NCBI GenBank assembly: GCA_046351595.1
Contig: JAXLYE010000002.1
Coordinates: 1,054,001 to 1,118,000 of the forward strand
From: JAXLYE01 sp046351595
Lineage (GTDB): Bacteria > Myxococcota_A > Polyangia > Palsa-1104 > JAEUJZ01
Direction: 5' to 3'
DNA: 64,000 nt
This document shows positions 47,708-56,181 of this stretch, piece by piece (the first letter of the stretch is position 1; each line of letters begins with the position of its first letter). The position numbers and the translations under genes are program-made. Below the pieces are notes generated by a model. That model was not told where the DNA came from and ran no database searches. It saw nothing but the letters and a program-made list of their open reading frames with translations.

Positions 47708-48841
47708 TCAAGGCGGGGGCGGCGGCGCCGGCGGCAGCGGCGGCGACGGCACGGCCTCGAACAGGCGGTCCTCGACGGCCTCGGCGCGCAGCACCAGCTT
47801 CTTCAGCTCGGCGTCAAAGCGCGGCGAGCGCACGACGAACCACAGCATCCGCCCGGGCTCGATGAGCTTGCGCCGCGGCACGCCCGCCGGCACGTCGACA
47901 AAAAGGGTCAGGGCCTCGCGCTGGCCGCGCTGCGGCTCGACCAGGAGCTCGAAGCGCCCGCTGCCCAGGTCGCGCTCGACGCGCAGGCGGGTGAGCACCG
48001 GCTGCTCCGGCGGCAGCGGCCACTGCGTGCGCTCGATCGCCATGCGCAGGCGGCTCTCGCCGAGCAGGTGCACCGGGTTCAGGCGCTGCAGGTCCTTGTC
48101 GGCGAGCCGCGGCGGCGACTTGAGCAGCGCGACGAAGCCCGAGCTGACGATGTTCTCGCGCAGGTCCGCCGGGAACGGGCTGCCCGAGCCGTGCGTCGAC
48201 ATGCCGGCGCGGCACACCAGCACGAGGTCGCCGACCGACGCCTGCAGCGGCTGGTGATCGAAGGTGCGCGGCGAGTCGCTGGAGATGACGTAGCGGTGCT
48301 GGCGGCCCTCGACCTGGTAGACGTGCACGGTCCGTGGCTGCAAAAACGCGTTGCGCGCCGGGAGCTCGATGGCCTCCTTGCGCACGACCTTGCCGTAGTC
48401 GGCGCGGAACAGGTCCCAGATCACGCCCGGCGGCGGCGCCGCGGGATCGGCGCTGAGCACGCACTGGTGCGAGACGCGGTAGTCGAGCGTCAGCGAGTCG
48501 CGCGCCGCCTCGCGCTGCTGCTCGGCGCGGGCCTCGACGGCGCGCTTGTCGGCGTCACGCTGCGCCTTGTGCGCCGCGAACAGCTCCTTGAAGCGGCGCA
48601 CGCTCTCTTCCAGGTCGACGCCCATCGCGATGCGCGCGACGAGCTGGTCGCGCTCGGCCAGGAGCGCCTCCTGCGCGGCCTTGGCGGCGGCGCGTGCATC
48701 GGCGGGGCCCGGCGGCTCGGTGGCCCGGACCGGCGCCGCCAGCAGGCAGCACCACAGCCCAATCAGCCCGACGGACAGCGAGCGGCGCGCGCCCGCGCGG
48801 CGGATCATATACATCGCGGCCACGGCGACCTCCTCACTCAT
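47708..48841 (-). CDS. Secreted protein, unknown function, coupled to CsgG-TPR gene
   Basis: 377 residues, family not recognised. A signal peptide at about 18-40 ends in ATEPPG. Residues 45-115 are an alpha-helical, coiled-coil-like stretch (AKAAQEALLAERDQLVARIA and on). The rest (about 120-365) looks beta-rich and ends in a poly-Pro tail. The ATG at 48841 overlaps the stop region of the upstream CsgG-like gene by eight bases; a GTG at 48823 just after AGGAGG with five-base spacing is an alternative and perhaps better start. Co-translation with that gene suggests a shared envelope function. Confidence 0.62.
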   Translation of the reverse strand: MSEEVAVAAMYMIRRAGARRSLSVGLIGLWCCLLAAPVRATEPPGPADARAAAKAAQEALLAERDQLVARIAMGVDLEESVRRFKELFAAHKAQRDADKRAVEARAEQQREAARDSLTLDYRVSHQCVLSADPAAPPPGVIWDLFRADYGKVVRKEAIELPARNAFLQPRTVHVYQVEGRQHRYVISSDSPRTFDHQPLQASVGDLVLVCRAGMSTHGSGSPFPADLRENIVSSGFVALLKSPPRLADKDLQRLNPVHLLGESRLRMAIERTQWPLPPEQPVLTRLRVERDLGSGRFELLVEPQRGQREALTLFVDVPAGVPRRKLIEPGRMLWFVVRSPRFDAELKKLVLRAEAVEDRLFEAVPSPPLPPAPPPPP

Positions 48842-50270
48842 CCGTCGGTGCGATCTGCTCGAACAGCGCCTGCTGCGACCGCGCCAGCTCGGGGTTCAGC
48901 GGCTCGAGCTGCGCCAGCACCTTCTGCGCCGCGGCAAAGTCGCCGAGCTCGATGTGCGCCGAGTAGATGTTGTTCAGCGCCTCGGCCCGGCTCTTGTCGT
49001 CGGTGCCGACCTCGATGCAGGCGCGCTGGAGGCGCAGCGCCTCGGCGTACTGCAGGTGCCGCTGATACAGCCGCCCGACGAGGCACAGGTCCCAGCGCGC
49101 GTCGCTCGAGATCGAGGCGACGTCGGTGACCGCCTGCGCCCGGCCCTGCTCGATGGCGCGCTTGCGATCGATGGCGCTGCGCATGAAGCTCTGGATCGAG
49201 GCGAAGGCGCTGCCGCCGGGCGCCCGCTGCAGGTACCACTCGCCGTCGCGCAGCACGCCGTCCCAGTCGCGCACCGACAGGTCGGCGCTGACCAGGTAGA
49301 CGGCCGCGGTGTCGACCTGCTGCGTCAGCGGTGTGCCGGCCGGCAGCCCGGTCAGGTAGGCGCGCGCCTCGCGGATCAGCGTCCGGTACATGCGCAGCGA
49401 CGACAGCCGCTGCATCATCTGGCCGACCAGGGCGTCGCGGCGCAGCGGGTCCGTCTCCTTCTGGAGCTGCGCCCGCCACAGCGCCAGGTCCTGGATCAGC
49501 ACCACGCGCTGCTTCTCGCGGTAGCCGCGCATGCGCTGCTCGAGCTCGGCCAGGTCCTTGACCGCGTAGCTGAAGTTCTTGTCCTCGGCGACCACCAGGC
49601 GCAGCAGCGTGCGCCGCTGCTCGTCGTCGGGCTGGACCACGGCCTGGCCGTACAGATCCAGCGCCTTGAGGCTGCTCAGGTCCGGCCGCGCCGGCGAGTC
49701 GTCGAGCACCTTCTTGGCGTGGCGCGGCAGCCCGGCCGAGCGCAGGAGCTCCGAGGTCACGCGGTCCTGCAGGCGGAAGAACTCCTTGACGCTGCCGTCG
49801 ACCTTGGCGCTGCCCATGACCTCGCTGGTCTCGACCTTGACGAAGCGCGCGGTCAGGCGGATGAGCGGCGAGGACTCCTGGTACGCACCGATGACGATGA
49901 CCGAGGCGCCGAGGATCTTGCCGACGCGCGACAGGGTGGCGTTGTCGAGCTCACCGCCGCCGGTGGCCTGCAGCTTGAGCTCGGCCAGCACCTTGTCCAG
50001 GCTGCTACGCTCGACGATGCGCAGGTCCGAGATCTGCTTGAGGTCGTTGGTCACGACCTCGCGGATGGCCTCGCCGACGTGGGCCCGCGTCTTCTGCGTC
50101 AGGTCGCGGAACGGCATCACCGCCACCGTCTGCCGCGCCGCCGCCGCGGGCCGCGACGGCCAGAGCAGCGCCGCGAGGCTCGCCCCGAGCAGCCACACCG
50201 AGAGCACGGTCGGGAGCGGGCCGGCACCGATCCCCGGGGACCGGCGGCGCCCGCAGCGCCTCTTCTGCAT
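48834..50270 (-). CDS. CsgG-like domain protein with TPR-type C terminus
   Basis: 478 residues. A signal peptide spans about 1-45. Residues 47-180 (VAVMPFRDLTQKTRAHVGEA and on, with DLRIVERSSLDKVL and ASVIVIGAYQ) match the CsgG/FlgO-type domain found in curli secretion and in TPR proteins of many Gram-negatives. The remaining 290 residues are helical and contain TPR-like repeats near the end (ALRLQRACIEVGTDDKSRAE, AALNNIYSAHIELGDFAAAQ-like). No lipobox is visible. It may help build or sense an envelope structure. It precedes and overlaps the secreted protein gene above. Confidence 0.75.
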   Translation of the reverse strand: MQKRRCGRRRSPGIGAGPLPTVLSVWLLGASLAALLWPSRPAAAARQTVAVMPFRDLTQKTRAHVGEAIREVVTNDLKQISDLRIVERSSLDKVLAELKLQATGGGELDNATLSRVGKILGASVIVIGAYQESSPLIRLTARFVKVETSEVMGSAKVDGSVKEFFRLQDRVTSELLRSAGLPRHAKKVLDDSPARPDLSSLKALDLYGQAVVQPDDEQRRTLLRLVVAEDKNFSYAVKDLAELEQRMRGYREKQRVVLIQDLALWRAQLQKETDPLRRDALVGQMMQRLSSLRMYRTLIREARAYLTGLPAGTPLTQQVDTAAVYLVSADLSVRDWDGVLRDGEWYLQRAPGGSAFASIQSFMRSAIDRKRAIEQGRAQAVTDVASISSDARWDLCLVGRLYQRHLQYAEALRLQRACIEVGTDDKSRAEALNNIYSAHIELGDFAAAQKVLAQLEPLNPELARSQQALFEQIAPTDE

Positions 50271-50371
50271 AGCGAGCACGGTAGCGAATCCCCCGCCGCG
50301 CAGGCAAGCGCTCAGCCGCGCACCGTGCCCCGTGCATCGTGCATCATGCAGCTGGGCCGGTGGCCTCGGCG

Positions 50372-51238
50372 TTACGGCAAGGGCTGCAGCTGCACCTCGG
50401 CCAGCACGCCGAAGTGATCCGAGGGGAAGACGCCGTCGCTGTCGCCCTCGTCGAGCGCGACGCGGCAGTGGTGGACCAGGCCGCGGCCGTCGCGGCTCGC
50501 CTGCGCGACGAAGATGTAGTCGAGCCGGCGATCGGTCTGCAAGAAGCGCAGCCGCTGCACGTACGGGTTGCGCCGCGACCACGTATAGCCCGGATCGCGC
50601 CCGCGGTCCGAGTGCACGGCGTACGCGTCCTGGTAATAGACCCGCCGCCCCTTGAGCGAGTGCAGGCTGCAGAGGAAGCGGATCTCGTCGCTGTCCGGCG
50701 TGGCGTTGAAGTCGCCCATGAGCAGCGCCGTGCACGGCGGCGGGCTCATGGCGGCGAGCGCCTCGCGCAGCAGGCGATCCACGGCCTCGACCTGATCCTC
50801 GCGCTGCACGCCGTGCGTCATGCGGTAGTTGAGGTGCGTGGTCGCGGCCACGAGCGGCCCGTGCGGGGTCCCAAGCGTCGCCCACAGGAGGATCCGGCGC
50901 TCGTCGGGGGTGGCGTGCGGCAGCTCGGCGTGCGCGGCCTTCTCGATGGGGAAGCGCGACAGGATCGCCAGCCCCTCCTGGCCGCCGCCCCACTCGGTGG
51001 CCGGCGCGAAGGTGTGGTGCAGCCCGAGCCGCCCGGCCAGCGTCTCGGCGGTGTTCGGCAGCTGGCCCGGGATCTGCCGCACCTCCTGCAGCGCGATCAC
51101 GTCCGGGGCGAGCGCGCGCAGCTGCTGCTCGACGAGCTGCAGGCGCCGCTCGAGCGGTCCCTGTTCGCCCCAGAGGTTGAGCGTGAGGGCGCGGGCGCGG
51201 CCGCTGTCAAAGGCGGGCGCGGGGCCCTCAGCCGGCAT
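50372..51238 (-). CDS. Endonuclease/exonuclease/phosphatase family hydrolase
   Basis: 288 residues with the DNase I-like EEP fold. Motifs in order: LTLNLWGEQ, IALQEVRQI (metal Glu), TTHLNYR, LLMGDFNATPDSDE (Asp and Asn), RRLDYIFV and PSDHFGVLAEV (catalytic Asp-His). The fold covers Mg2+-dependent nucleases, sphingomyelinases and inositol phosphatases; no signal peptide is visible, so a cytosolic role is likely. Its start lies inside the end of queD, overlapping by 11 bases. Confidence 0.87.
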   Translation of the reverse strand: MPAEGPAPAFDSGRARALTLNLWGEQGPLERRLQLVEQQLRALAPDVIALQEVRQIPGQLPNTAETLAGRLGLHHTFAPATEWGGGQEGLAILSRFPIEKAAHAELPHATPDERRILLWATLGTPHGPLVAATTHLNYRMTHGVQREDQVEAVDRLLREALAAMSPPPCTALLMGDFNATPDSDEIRFLCSLHSLKGRRVYYQDAYAVHSDRGRDPGYTWSRRNPYVQRLRFLQTDRRLDYIFVAQASRDGRGLVHHCRVALDEGDSDGVFPSDHFGVLAEVQLQPLP

Positions 51239-51737
51239 GCTGCCCTCGCGCGGCGCCGCCCTGGCCCTGGCCGCGGTACGAGCAGCGGGCGTCGACCGTC
51301 TCCCACACCGTGACCGCGGCGAGCTGCGGCAGCCGCGGCACGAGCCGCGTCCACAGCCACGCGCACAGCCGCTCGCACGTCGGGTTCTCGAGCTCGGGCA
51401 GGTCGTTGAGCGTGCGGTGATCGAGCGCGTCGATGAGCGGCGTGACCGCGGCGTCCATGTCGTAGAAGTCGATCAGCCAGCCCGTCTCCTCGTCGACGGG
51501 ACCGGCGACCGCGATCTCGACCTTGTAGCTGTGGCCGTGCAGGCGCTTGCAGCGGTGGCCGTCGGGGACGCGCGGCAGCATGTGCGCCGCCTCGAAGCGG
51601 TACTCGCGCACCAGCTCGACGGCGGGCCCGACGCCAGGGCCGCCGGCGGGACCGACGGTGGGACCGGGCAGTGAATCGGTTGCAAGGGGCGAGGGACTCT
51701 GCGGAGATCCGGACGAGGAAGGAGGGGGGGTCGACAT
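51228..51737 (-). CDS. queD: 6-carboxytetrahydropterin synthase-like protein QueD
   Basis: 169 residues. The T-fold enzyme carries the zinc histidines H52 (FEAAHML), H67 and H69 (LHGHSY), with catalytic Cys63 between them (HRCKRLHGH), and the later LDHRTLND motif. QueD makes 6-carboxy-5,6,7,8-tetrahydropterin for queuosine; related PTPS enzymes share this core, so the reaction is not certain. A Pro/Ser/Gly-rich stretch of about 42 residues precedes the core and is not usual; a later start inside the gene cannot be excluded. No other queuosine genes are nearby. Confidence 0.87.
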   Translation of the reverse strand: MSTPPPSSSGSPQSPSPLATDSLPGPTVGPAGGPGVGPAVELVREYRFEAAHMLPRVPDGHRCKRLHGHSYKVEIAVAGPVDEETGWLIDFYDMDAAVTPLIDALDHRTLNDLPELENPTCERLCAWLWTRLVPRLPQLAAVTVWETVDARCSYRGQGQGGAARGQHAG

Positions 51738-51895
51738 CGGCGCGACACCCTAGCGGGAAACCGCGGCGCTGTCACCCGCGCGCCCCGCATCATCGAAGGC
51801 GCCAGCGCACCGGGCGCGTCCAGGCGCGCTACCGTCGCAGCGGACCGGCCGACGGCGCGGTTCGGCGGGGCGAACGGCTGTGGTACGCTGGCCGC

Positions 51896-52570
51896 ATGCG
51901 CATCCCTGCCTCCCGCCGACGAAGCCGGCCCGAGCGCCCGCTGCCCAGCGAGGCCCAGGCCGGCAGCGCGGGCCCGCGGACCCTGCTCTGTGTCGACCTG
52001 CGCGCCGTCGAGACAGCCTGGTCGCAGCGGCCCCTGGAGGAGCTGCGCCAGGTGGGCCGCGGCGGGCGGCTGGGCGCGGTCTTCAGCTCGCTCGATCTCG
52101 ACCCGCGCTACCCGCTGAGCAAGAACGCCAGCCTGCTCTTGCCCCGCCGCATCCAGCAGATCTTCGACGCGCTGTGCGAGGAGCTCGCCGACGCCGTGCT
52201 CTTCGACGTGCCGGAGCCGGTGTGGCGGCGGCTGCTGCCGCTGGTCTGCCCGCACGGCGCCGGCGAGTCGCCCTACCCCAAGGAGGGCCAGACCGCGGCC
52301 GCGAGCGCAGCGGGGTCTGGGACCGCGTCGGGCTCGAACCCGGGCGCCGGCAGCGACGGTCCGGAGCTGCGCAGCCGCGAGGGCTTGGTGGTGCTGGCCG
52401 AGGGCCGCCTGCACGCCGAGGCCGCGGCCGTGGCGCTCAGCCGGACGACGACGCCGCCCGCCGGCCTCGACGAGGTCGACCAGGCGCTGTGGGCCGACAT
52501 CCTGCAGTCGCTGCTGCCGATGCTCGAGGCGGTGCGCGACCGCAGCCGCGCCCTGCTGATCGAGAGCTAG
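51896..52570 (+). CDS. Hypothetical protein
   Basis: 224 residues, not recognised. The N terminus is Arg/Ser-rich (1-30). Residues 30-115 appear folded (LLCVDLRAVETAWSQRPLEE, then PRRIQQIFDALCEELADAVLF). A Gly/Ala/Ser-rich linker follows (about 130-155) and a helical end (ALWADILQSLLPMLEAVRDR). No signal peptide or membrane segment is visible. The ATG was chosen at the first codon where coding character begins; a longer upstream frame overlaps the queD promoter region. Confidence 0.55.
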   Translation: MRIPASRRRSRPERPLPSEAQAGSAGPRTLLCVDLRAVETAWSQRPLEELRQVGRGGRLGAVFSSLDLDPRYPLSKNASLLLPRRIQQIFDALCEELADAVLFDVPEPVWRRLLPLVCPHGAGESPYPKEGQTAAASAAGSGTASGSNPGAGSDGPELRSREGLVVLAEGRLHAEAAAVALSRTTTPPAGLDEVDQALWADILQSLLPMLEAVRDRSRALLIES

Positions 52571-52611
52571 CGCGGCCCGGAGCGGCCCGGGTCGGACGGA
52601 GCGCCGGGCGG

Positions 52612-52887
52612 CTACTCGCCCTCGTCGCTGTCGTTCACCGGGATGGTGATCTTGAAGTTCAGGTGCAGCGGGTTCGCCGGGTCATCGAGCGGCACCTCGG
52701 CGATGGGCTGCGCCGGGTCCACCTCGGTGTGCTCCTCGGAGTCGCTGTCCTCGGGCTCGAGGCCGGGCGGCTCGAGCGTCGGCGGCAGCGGCCCGACATA
52801 ACCAAGTTCACCCTGCGGCGTGCTGGCGGAGCCCGGCGTGCCGGGCCGGTTCGCGTCCTGCTCGGAGTGGTCAGGTGGCGTCGGCAT
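52612..52887 (-). CDS. Small acidic hypothetical protein
   Basis: 91 residues, strongly acidic and Pro-rich (DSDSEEHTEVDP), with one short ordered-looking stretch, LHLNFKITIPVNDSDEGE, at the C terminus. It is likely disordered. It is bounded by a convergent and a divergent gene and has its own stop and start, but codon bias alone supports it, so it could be a false call. Confidence 0.4.
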   Translation of the reverse strand: MPTPPDHSEQDANRPGTPGSASTPQGELGYVGPLPPTLEPPGLEPEDSDSEEHTEVDPAQPIAEVPLDDPANPLHLNFKITIPVNDSDEGE

Positions 52888-53017
52888 CCATCCAGCGTAA
52901 CCCGGCGTAGTGATCGGGGTAAAGGGCGCGGCTCAAGCGGCGCGGGTGCTTGACGCGGGCGCGGGCTGGCCTGCTATACCGCCTCGGTTGCCCCGGCCGG
53001 GGCGGAGGCGCTCGCTC

Positions 53018-53713
53018 ATGATCAAGTGGCTGGTCCGAATCGGCTGCACCATCGGTGCGCTGCTCATCGTCGCGGTGTTCGTCCTGCTCGCGCTCGGCGG
53101 CGGTCGCGAGGTCGCGCGCTGCGAAATGACCGTGACGCTGCCGCGGCCCGCGGCCGTGGTGTTCCCGTGGCTCGTCGAGCCGTCGCTGCGCAAGCGCTGG
53201 CAGGGCGGGCTGACCGAGTCGGTGCCGCTTGGTGGCGGCGACGGCGACGGGGCGCGGGTCGGCGCGCGCAGCCGCGAGGTGGTCGTCATCGACGGCGAGC
53301 GCTGCGAGATGCAGGCGACGCTGACCGCGCTCGAGCCGCCGCGGCGCCTCGGCGTGCTCCTCGAGTCGCCGCAGTTCACCGACGAGCTCGAGGCGACGCT
53401 GGAGGACGCCGGCGAGGGCGCCTCACGGCTCAGCTACCGCAGCGCCGCCCGCTACCGCTCGCTGCTGGTGCGGCTCTTGTCGCCGCTCATCAACCAGAAG
53501 GCCGAGGCCAAGCTCGCCACCGACCTCGACCGGCTGCGCACGGAGCTCTTGGCGCAGCCGGCGCAGCCGCCGGGGACGGCGCTGCGGCCGGTGACCACGC
53601 TCGGCCACGGCTGCTGCGCGCCCGACCCGACTACGAACCCGACCGCGAACCCGACTACGACTCCGGCGACGGGGTCGACGCCGCAGCCGGCGCCCGCGGC
53701 TCCGGGCCGCTAG
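53018..53713 (+). CDS. Membrane-anchored SRPBCC (polyketide cyclase-like) protein
   Basis: 231 residues. A single N-terminal membrane segment (IGCTIGALLIVAVFVLLALG, about 8-27) is followed by a START/SRPBCC-like domain (about 35-175): VARCEMTVTLPRPAAVVFPW, then WQGGLTESVPLG and a long C-terminal helix (LLSPLINQKAEAKLATDLDR). Such domains bind hydrophobic ligands. The last 45 residues are Pro/Thr-rich with NPTANPTT-type repetition. The ATG at 53018 puts the membrane segment at the start. It is convergent with gnd. Confidence 0.7.
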   Translation: MIKWLVRIGCTIGALLIVAVFVLLALGGGREVARCEMTVTLPRPAAVVFPWLVEPSLRKRWQGGLTESVPLGGGDGDGARVGARSREVVVIDGERCEMQATLTALEPPRRLGVLLESPQFTDELEATLEDAGEGASRLSYRSAARYRSLLVRLLSPLINQKAEAKLATDLDRLRTELLAQPAQPPGTALRPVTTLGHGCCAPDPTTNPTANPTTTPATGSTPQPAPAAPGR

Positions 53714-53728
53714 GCGCCCGCGACCTGC

Positions 53729-55183
53729 CTAGCGCGCCCACTCCGAGTGGAAGGTGCCGGGGCGGTCCTTGCGCTCGTAGGTGTGGGCGCCGAACAGGTC
53801 GCGCTGCGCCTGGATCAGGTTGGCGGGCAGGTTCTCGCGGCGGATGGTGTCGTAGTAGGACAGCGCCGCGCTCATCGCCAGCGTCGAGATGCCGGCCTGC
53901 GCGGCCTGGCCGATGACCCGCCGCCAGGCGTCCTGGCGCTGCCCGAGCTCGTCGACGAAGCCGGGGTCGAGCAGCAGGTTGTCCAGGCGCGCGTCGCGGT
54001 CGAAGGCGGCCTTGATGCGGCCGAGGAACTGCGCGCGGATGATGCAGCCACCGCGCCAGATCGCCGCGATCTCGCCGAACGGCAGGTTCCAGCCGCGGGT
54101 CTGCGACGCCACCGACAGGAGCTTCATGCCCTGCGCGTAGCTGCACGCCTTGGCGCAGTAGAGCGCGCCGCGCACGTCGTCGATCAGCCGCTGCTTGGCC
54201 GCGCCGTCGAGGCCGCGCGCCTGGTCCGGAGCCGGGCCGCGCAGGATCTTGCTGGTGCGCTTACGGCTCTCCTTCTGCGACGACAGCACGCGCGCGTCCA
54301 CCGACGAGGCGATGACCGGGATCGGCACGCCCAGCTCGACCGCGTCGAGCACGGTCCACTTGCCCGTGCCCTTCATGCCCGAGGCGTCCATCACCTGATC
54401 GAGCAGCTCGCCGCCGCCCATCGGGTCCGCGGTGCGGAAGATGCGCTCGGTGATCTCGATGAGGAACGACTGGAGCTCGGTCCGGTTCCAGGCACCAAAG
54501 ACCTGCGCGAGCTCGGCGTTCGACAGGCCGCCCAGGTGCTTGAGCAGGTCGTAGGCCTCGGCGATGAGCTGCATGTCGCCGTACTCGATGCCGTTGTGCA
54601 CCATCTTGACGTAGTGCCCGGCGCCGCCCGGCCCGATGTACGTGACGCAGGGGCCGCCGTCGGGGATGCCGGGGCCCTCGACCTGCGCGGCGATCTTCTT
54701 GAGGATCGGCGACAGGTGCTCGTAGGCCTCGCGCGGGCCGCCCGGCATCAGCGACGGGCCGTTGCGCGCGCCGTCCTCGCCACCGGAGACGCCCATGCCC
54801 AGGTAGCTGATGCCGCGGTCCTTGAGCGCGGCGGCGCGCCGCTCGGTGACGGTGAAGTGCTCGTTGCCTCCGTCGACCAAGAGGTCCCCGGCCGCGAGCA
54901 GCGGCGCCAGCTTGGCGATGGTGTCGTCGACGGGCTGGCCGGCCTTGACCATCATGATGATGCGGCGCGGGCGCGTAAGCGCCGCCACGAACTCCTCGGG
55001 CGACTTGGTGCCCACGACGCGGGTCGCGCCCTCGCGCGCCGCGCGCTGCATGAAGGCGTCGACCTTGTCCGTCGAGCGGTTGTAGACCGCGATCGAGAAG
55101 CCCTTGTCCTGGATGTTGAGGGCGAGGTTCTCGCCCATCACCGCCAGGCCGACGAGGCCGACCTGCTGCTTGCCCGTGTTCAT
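53729..55183 (-). CDS. gnd: 6-phosphogluconate dehydrogenase, decarboxylating
   Basis: 484 residues, the long dimeric form. It oxidises 6-phosphogluconate to ribulose 5-phosphate, CO2 and NADPH in the pentose phosphate pathway. The Rossmann motif GLAVMGENLALN is at about 12-23, with NRSTDK in the NADP pocket. Active-site segments GHYVKMVHNGIEY and DASGMKGTGKW are intact, as are the C-terminal helices (SALSYYDTIRRENLPANLIQ). AGAAGGAGAG precedes the ATG. No other pentose phosphate gene is adjacent. Confidence 0.97.
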   Translation of the reverse strand: MNTGKQQVGLVGLAVMGENLALNIQDKGFSIAVYNRSTDKVDAFMQRAAREGATRVVGTKSPEEFVAALTRPRRIIMMVKAGQPVDDTIAKLAPLLAAGDLLVDGGNEHFTVTERRAAALKDRGISYLGMGVSGGEDGARNGPSLMPGGPREAYEHLSPILKKIAAQVEGPGIPDGGPCVTYIGPGGAGHYVKMVHNGIEYGDMQLIAEAYDLLKHLGGLSNAELAQVFGAWNRTELQSFLIEITERIFRTADPMGGGELLDQVMDASGMKGTGKWTVLDAVELGVPIPVIASSVDARVLSSQKESRKRTSKILRGPAPDQARGLDGAAKQRLIDDVRGALYCAKACSYAQGMKLLSVASQTRGWNLPFGEIAAIWRGGCIIRAQFLGRIKAAFDRDARLDNLLLDPGFVDELGQRQDAWRRVIGQAAQAGISTLAMSAALSYYDTIRRENLPANLIQAQRDLFGAHTYERKDRPGTFHSEWAR

Positions 55184-55563
55184 GTTCTCTCTCTCCTTCT
55201 GGCCTCTGGCTCTCTCTGAAGACCTCGCGCAGCGCGCGGGCCCGGGCGCTCGTTTACGCCCGCGGCCTCCGGGGCATCGGCCCCGCGCCGACATCTGCGG
55301 CGGGCTGCGGCTTTCGCCCAGCCCACGATATCACGGAGCTCACGGCAGAGATGCGGCCCGGCCCGGCCCTAGTTGCGGACCCGGCTTCAAATCGAAGGGG
55401 CCGGGGTCGCCCCCGCGCAGCTCCCGGGGTCCTGCCCAGACCGGCCAGCGGCGGCCGCCAGCGCGCGCCCGCAGCGAGCTAACCGGGCGGGATCCGAGCC
55501 GGTTTCCGCTGTCGCTGATATCGCTGTCAGCACCGCTCGGGCGCGCGGTAAGATCGCCATACG
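55184..55563. other. Intergenic region between gnd and an orphan gene
   Basis: 380 bases, divergent. No gene is supported; short open frames exist on both strands but lack start signals. Just before the rightward orphan gene, GGTAAGAT near 55548 resembles a -10 element, about 15 bases before the ATG. The rest is ordinary GC-rich sequence with no repeat worth noting. Confidence 0.45.
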
Positions 55564-56169
55564 ATGAAAGACATCTATGAAGCAGCAGAGCGCCTGTCTG
55601 CGTTCCTTTCATTCAAGCTGGAGCACGCCGCAAAAAAGGACGGACATGCGGTCCACTTCAGCGGCCACACCGTGCCGGTGAACGGCCAGCCGGTGCGGCT
55701 GTTCTCGACGCTTTTGCACCTGCCCAAGGGCTACGCCGTGACGTTCACGCCGCGGCCACAGCCCGAGCCCGACGGGCGCTGGCACATCGACGTGCGGCGC
55801 AGCGACGGCGTGATGCGCGACAGCTGGATCCGCGGCTTCGACATCGCGCCGCACGAGGGCACCTTCGCGATCCTCTATGAGGGCCAGCCGCTCAGCCTGG
55901 CGGCGCTGACCGCGATGATCGCGGACCTGTGCCGGCCGGGCCTCTCGGGCATGACGCTGGACATCGCGCGCGTGTACGCGATGCTCTTCGGGCGCATGGA
56001 CTACCGCCTGGCGCAGCAGCTCGAGTCGATCCGCGACGTCGACCTGTTGGACCGGTTATACGGCGCGCTCATCGACGAGCACGGCCGCGAGGCGGTCGAG
56101 GCGCTGATCAAGCAGGGCGCCGACGCCGAGGCCGCGCGCGCGGCCGCCATCTACAGCGCCACGCACTAG
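55564..56169 (+). CDS. Hypothetical protein
   Basis: 201 residues, not recognised. It starts MKDIYEAAERLSAFLSFKLE and has no signal or membrane segment. The first half looks beta-rich with a WHIDVRRSDGVMRDSWIRG segment. The second half is helical (MTLDIARVYAMLFGRMDYRL and on). It may be a cytosolic lineage-specific protein. It is convergent with the next gene, separated by 12 bases. Confidence 0.6.
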   Translation: MKDIYEAAERLSAFLSFKLEHAAKKDGHAVHFSGHTVPVNGQPVRLFSTLLHLPKGYAVTFTPRPQPEPDGRWHIDVRRSDGVMRDSWIRGFDIAPHEGTFAILYEGQPLSLAALTAMIADLCRPGLSGMTLDIARVYAMLFGRMDYRLAQQLESIRDVDLLDRLYGALIDEHGREAVEALIKQGADAEAARAAAIYSATH

Positions 56170-56181
56170 TCCCTCACGTCT

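Noticed and set aside
44001..48257. A 1418-codon open frame on the plus strand opposite the large exported protein gene
   Set aside because: Stop-poor GC-rich antisense frame with Arg/Ala/Val/Gln-rich composition; no ribosome site or recognisable domain, whereas the minus strand has a signal peptide and normal composition.
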